NCBI GenBank assembly: GCA_035523875.1
Contig: DATKPY010000052.1
Location: 1-64,000, forward strand
DNA length: 64,000 nt
Source: JASHUC01 sp035523875
GTDB taxonomy: Bacteria > Pseudomonadota > Gammaproteobacteria > Steroidobacterales > Steroidobacteraceae
Direction: 5' to 3'
The position numbers and the translations under genes are program-made. The notes under the pieces were generated by a model. It searched no databases and had not been told where the DNA came from. It saw only the letters and a program-made list of their open reading frames with translations. Positions within the stretch are counted from its first letter, which is position 1, and each line of letters begins with the position of its first letter. Below are positions 61,489 to 64,000 of this stretch, in pieces.

Positions 61489-61793
61489 GGGCTTCCCCGT
61501 CCCCGCGACGTGTCCGCGGTGCCCACGGGTGGGGATTCACCGATTGCGTAAGTGGCGATGAATCGGTCGCTCGTCGTGTCGCGCAGCGCATTGAAATACC
61601 TGCCGCAGCCGTGCGTGTGCCGCCACCTCTCGGCATGCACACCCTGCAGGTTGTCGCGCAAGTACAGATAGTCGGCCCACTGCGAATCGCTCGCCTCGGC
61701 CGGCCGCGCCGGGCGTGCGAGGTGCGCCTGTCCACCGTGGACGAACTCAATCTCCGGGCGCTCGCCGCAGTACGGGCAGTCGATGAGGAGCAT
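61485..61793 (-). CDS. soxD: Sarcosine oxidase delta subunit (copy 2)
   Basis: A 102-residue zinc subunit: LLIDCPYCGERPEIEF and WRHTHGCGRYFNALRDTTSDRF supply the cysteines and histidine of the SoxD zinc site. It begins 24 bp after the soxB stop and overlaps soxA. The C-terminal tail is longer and more polar than in copy 1. Confidence 0.92.
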   Translation of the reverse strand: MLLIDCPYCGERPEIEFVHGGQAHLARPARPAEASDSQWADYLYLRDNLQGVHAERWRHTHGCGRYFNALRDTTSDRFIATYAIGESPPVGTADTSRGRGSP

Positions 61794-61817
61794 GGACGGT
61801 CTCGACGGGCGAGCGGT

Positions 61818-63068
61818 TCAGTGGGCGACGGCCGCCGCGGCGGTCTCATCGATGAGCCGACCCTCGCGGAACCGCTCGAGCGCAAAGGGTGCGTTGATCG
61901 GGTGAGGCTCATCGTGGGCGATCGTCCACGCAAAGAGGTGTCCGGAGCCAGGCGTCGCCTTGAATCCTCCCGTACCCCATCCGCAGTTCACGTACAGACC
62001 GGGAACGGGCGTCCTGCCGATGATGGGCGAGCGGTCCGGGGAGACATCGACGATCCCACCCCAGTTCCTGAGCATCCGCAGCCGGCGAAATTGCGGAAAG
62101 AGCTCGCAAATGGCCTCGAGCGCATGATTGCTGATATGCAGCGCGCCGCGCTGAGTGTACGAGGTGTAGGCGTCCGTTCCGGCACCGATGACGAGCTCGC
62201 CCTTGTCGGATTGACTCACGTAGGCGTGGATCGTGTTGGACATCACCACGCAGGGCATGACGGGCTTCACGGGCTCGGAGACCAGCGCCTGCAGCGGATA
62301 GCTCTCGAGCGGCAGGCGCACCCCCGCCATCCCCAAGACCACGCTCGAATGTCCCGCCGCGGCAACGCCGACGCGCGCTGCGCGGATCGGTCCGCGCGTC
62401 GTTTCCACCCCGGCGACCGCGCCGGCGGAATCGCGCAGGATCCCCGTCACTGCGCAGTTCTCGACGATGTCGACGCCGAGCGCATCGGCTGCCCGCGCGA
62501 AGCCCCATGCCACTGCATCGTGGCGTGCGACGCCGCCGCGGCGCTGCAGCGCCGCTCCGAGCACCGGGTAGCGGATGGGTCCGATATTGAGCGGCGGACA
62601 GAACGCCTTCGCCTCTTCCGGCGACAGCCACTCGTTGTCGACGCCGCTCGCACGGTTCGCGAAGACGTGTCGCTTGACGACCTGCACATCGTGGACCGTG
62701 TGCGCGAGCATCATGACGCCGCGCTGGGAGAACATCACGTTGTAGTTGAGCGCTTGCGCGAGCCCTTCCCAGAGCTTCAGCGCGTGATCGTAGAGTGCGG
62801 CGCTTTCCGCGAAGAGATAGTTGGAGCGGATGATCGTCGTGTTGCGGCCCGTGTTGCCGCCGCCGATCCAGCCCTTCTCGAGCACGGCGATCCTGCTGAG
62901 CCCGTGCTCCTTTGCGAGATAGTACGCGGTGGCGAGTCCGTGGCCGCCGCCGCCGACGATCACCGCATCGTACGCCGGTTGCGGCTCGGCCTTGCGCCAC
63001 TGCGGCTTCCAGCGCCGGTGCCCGGTGAGGCCGTGCATGACGAGCGACAGGGCGGAGAAGCGTTGCAT
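61818..63068 (-). CDS. soxB: Sarcosine oxidase beta subunit (copy 2)
   Basis: A 416-residue subunit. The FAD motif VIVGGGGHGLATAYYLAKE lies at about residue 37 and GGGNTGRNTTIIRSNYLF follows. RRGGVARHDAVAWGFARAAD contains the histidine (H183) for covalent FMN. It has a shorter N-terminus than copy 1 and ends before soxD. It starts 118 bp after the choV-like gene on the same strand, so the transporter ATPase and oxidase may be expressed together. Confidence 0.92.
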   Translation of the reverse strand: MQRFSALSLVMHGLTGHRRWKPQWRKAEPQPAYDAVIVGGGGHGLATAYYLAKEHGLSRIAVLEKGWIGGGNTGRNTTIIRSNYLFAESAALYDHALKLWEGLAQALNYNVMFSQRGVMMLAHTVHDVQVVKRHVFANRASGVDNEWLSPEEAKAFCPPLNIGPIRYPVLGAALQRRGGVARHDAVAWGFARAADALGVDIVENCAVTGILRDSAGAVAGVETTRGPIRAARVGVAAAGHSSVVLGMAGVRLPLESYPLQALVSEPVKPVMPCVVMSNTIHAYVSQSDKGELVIGAGTDAYTSYTQRGALHISNHALEAICELFPQFRRLRMLRNWGGIVDVSPDRSPIIGRTPVPGLYVNCGWGTGGFKATPGSGHLFAWTIAHDEPHPINAPFALERFREGRLIDETAAAAVAH

Positions 63069-63186
63069 CGGCGATTTCGGCGGCGGAGTGCGCAGCGGGA
63101 CCCGGGCGGCATCATGCCGTCGGAATTGTACAGGCGACGAGCATGTCCGCGTCGCGGGACTTGTACGCAGGCGACACCGCGGGTCG

Positions 63187-64000
63187 CTACCTCGGGGCGC
63201 CCTTGATCGGAGTGTTCGGGTTGACGTGGCGCACGAACTCGGCGACGTAATCGTCCGCAGGGTGCTCGAGGATCTCGCGCGCCGTGCCGGTCTGCACGAT
63301 GCGTCCGCCTTCGAGTATCGCGATCCTGTCGCCGAGCCTCAGGGCCTCGTCGAGATCGTGGCTCACGAACAGAATCGTCTTTCCGAGCCGCATCTGCAGC
63401 GTGCAGAGCTCGTCCTGGAGCTTGCGGCGGATGAGCGGATCGAGCGCGGAGAACGGCTCGTCCATGAGCAGAATGTCGGCGTTGGTGGCGAGGGCGCGCG
63501 CGAGTCCGACGCGCTGCTGCATGCCGCCCGAGAGCTCCGTGCAGTGTCGATCCGCCCAGGCGGCGAGTCCGACCAGCTCGAGCTGCTCATCGACGATGCG
63601 GCGGCGCCGCTCGGGCGGTTCCCCGCGCAGCTCGAGCCCGAAGCCGATGTTCTCCCGCACCGTCCGCCAGGGCAGGAGCGCGAACTGCTGAAAGACCATC
63701 GCGATGCAGCGGCGGCGCACCCGACGCAGCGCCGCGCGATCGCACGTCGCCACGTCGACGACGCGCTCCGCCTCGTGCACCAGAACCTCGCCGCGGGTGA
63801 CCGGCGTGATGCCGTTTGCGGCGCGCAGCAGCGTCGATTTTCCGGAGCCGGAGAGACCCATCAGGACGCAGATCGCGCCGCGCTCGACCGTGAGACTCGC
63901 ATGCGCCACTCCGACCATCACGCCGGTCTTCTCGCGGATCGCGGCGCGCGGTTGCCCGGCATCGAGCTCCGCGAGCGCCTGGCGCACGGCGCCCTCGGCG
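63187..64000 (-). CDS. ChoV/ProV-like quaternary-amine ABC transporter ATPase (start outside window)
   Basis: The frame is open to the window end; the visible 270 residues include AAIREKTGVMVGVAHASLTVERGAICVLMGLSGSGKSTLLRAANGI (Walker A), VFQQFALLPWRTV (Q-loop), LSGGMQQRVGLARALA (signature), ILLMDEPFSALDP (Walker B) and VSHDLDEA (switch). The sequence before Walker A (ALAELDAGQPRAAI) is typical of the N-terminal extension of choline/betaine ATPases such as ChoV and ProV, so the true start is probably beyond the window; an internal GTG at 63987 is an artificial start. The rest of the transporter should lie just outside. Confidence 0.85.
   Translation of the reverse strand, partial: AEGAVRQALAELDAGQPRAAIREKTGVMVGVAHASLTVERGAICVLMGLSGSGKSTLLRAANGITPVTRGEVLVHEAERVVDVATCDRAALRRVRRRCIAMVFQQFALLPWRTVRENIGFGLELRGEPPERRRRIVDEQLELVGLAAWADRHCTELSGGMQQRVGLARALATNADILLMDEPFSALDPLIRRKLQDELCTLQMRLGKTILFVSHDLDEALRLGDRIAILEGGRIVQTGTAREILEHPADDYVAEFVRHVNPNTPIKGAPR

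Noticed and set aside
1..64000. tRNA, rRNA, CRISPR arrays, integrases, insertion sequences and attachment sites
   Set aside because: None were seen. Intergenic gaps are mostly under 150 bp, no transposase- or integrase-like protein is present and no long direct or inverted repeats border the region.

Overview
The window is GC-rich, densely coded DNA with no rRNA, tRNA, CRISPR array or insertion sequence that I can see. A TonB-dependent receptor, a quinoprotein dehydrogenase, a GbdR-like regulator and TPR-sulfotransferases point to an aerobic Gram-negative heterotroph, most likely a gammaproteobacterium; that placement is inference. About 46 genes are packed tightly, many joined by ATGA, GTGA or TGATG stop/start overlaps, so most lie in a few long transcription units.

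Left part (1-16 kb): the end of an FAD oxidoreductase, an MFS transporter, and a pair (FAD oxidoreductase plus phosphonatase-like HAD hydrolase) known from aminophosphonate breakdown. Then come a TonB-dependent receptor, two tandem TPR-sulfotransferases (the second with a SEC-C zinc motif), a sulfoacetaldehyde acetyltransferase (xsc) divergent from an amino-acid permease, and an enolase-superfamily enzyme. From 22.2 kb back to 15.6 kb a minus-strand unit encodes a GMC (choline/isethionate-dehydrogenase type) oxidoreductase, an MFS transporter, a betaine-homocysteine-methyltransferase-like protein, a PQQ dehydrogenase with the Asp pair of lanthanide enzymes, and a cytochrome c lipoprotein.

Middle (22-44 kb): an enolase-superfamily protein, a non-pyrrolysine MttB-type methyltransferase and a PhnD-like binding protein form one unit. 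A desaturase and an OsmF-YehYXW type quaternary-amine ABC transporter follow. Divergent from the transporter is a complete soxBDAG sarcosine oxidase operon running into a dimethylglycine-dehydrogenase-like enzyme. Next are a LysR regulator coupled to a second such dehydrogenase, a second BHMT-like protein, and a GlxA/GbdR-type AraC regulator. A minus-strand unit (44.1-48.8 kb) holds an aldehyde dehydrogenase, a third enolase-superfamily enzyme, an MFS transporter and a ureidoglycolate-lyase-like protein.

Right part (49-64 kb) is the most distinctive: two convergent transcription units. The plus unit encodes a corrinoid protein, a DUF1638 protein, a PF13769 'virulence factor' protein, a methyl-THF:corrinoid methyltransferase and a RACo-type corrinoid activator. 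The minus unit encodes a ChoV/ProV-type ATPase (cut by the window end), a second complete soxBDAG, a third dimethylglycine-dehydrogenase-like enzyme and a second MttB homologue. Together they could import a quaternary amine, move its first methyl group through a corrinoid protein to tetrahydrofolate, and oxidise the dimethyl and monomethyl products to glycine. No Rieske betaine monooxygenase (GbcAB) is visible, so the corrinoid route may replace it. The whole window reads as a catabolic island for N-methylated amines and related sulfonates or phosphonates, with tetrahydrofolate and homocysteine as methyl sinks.
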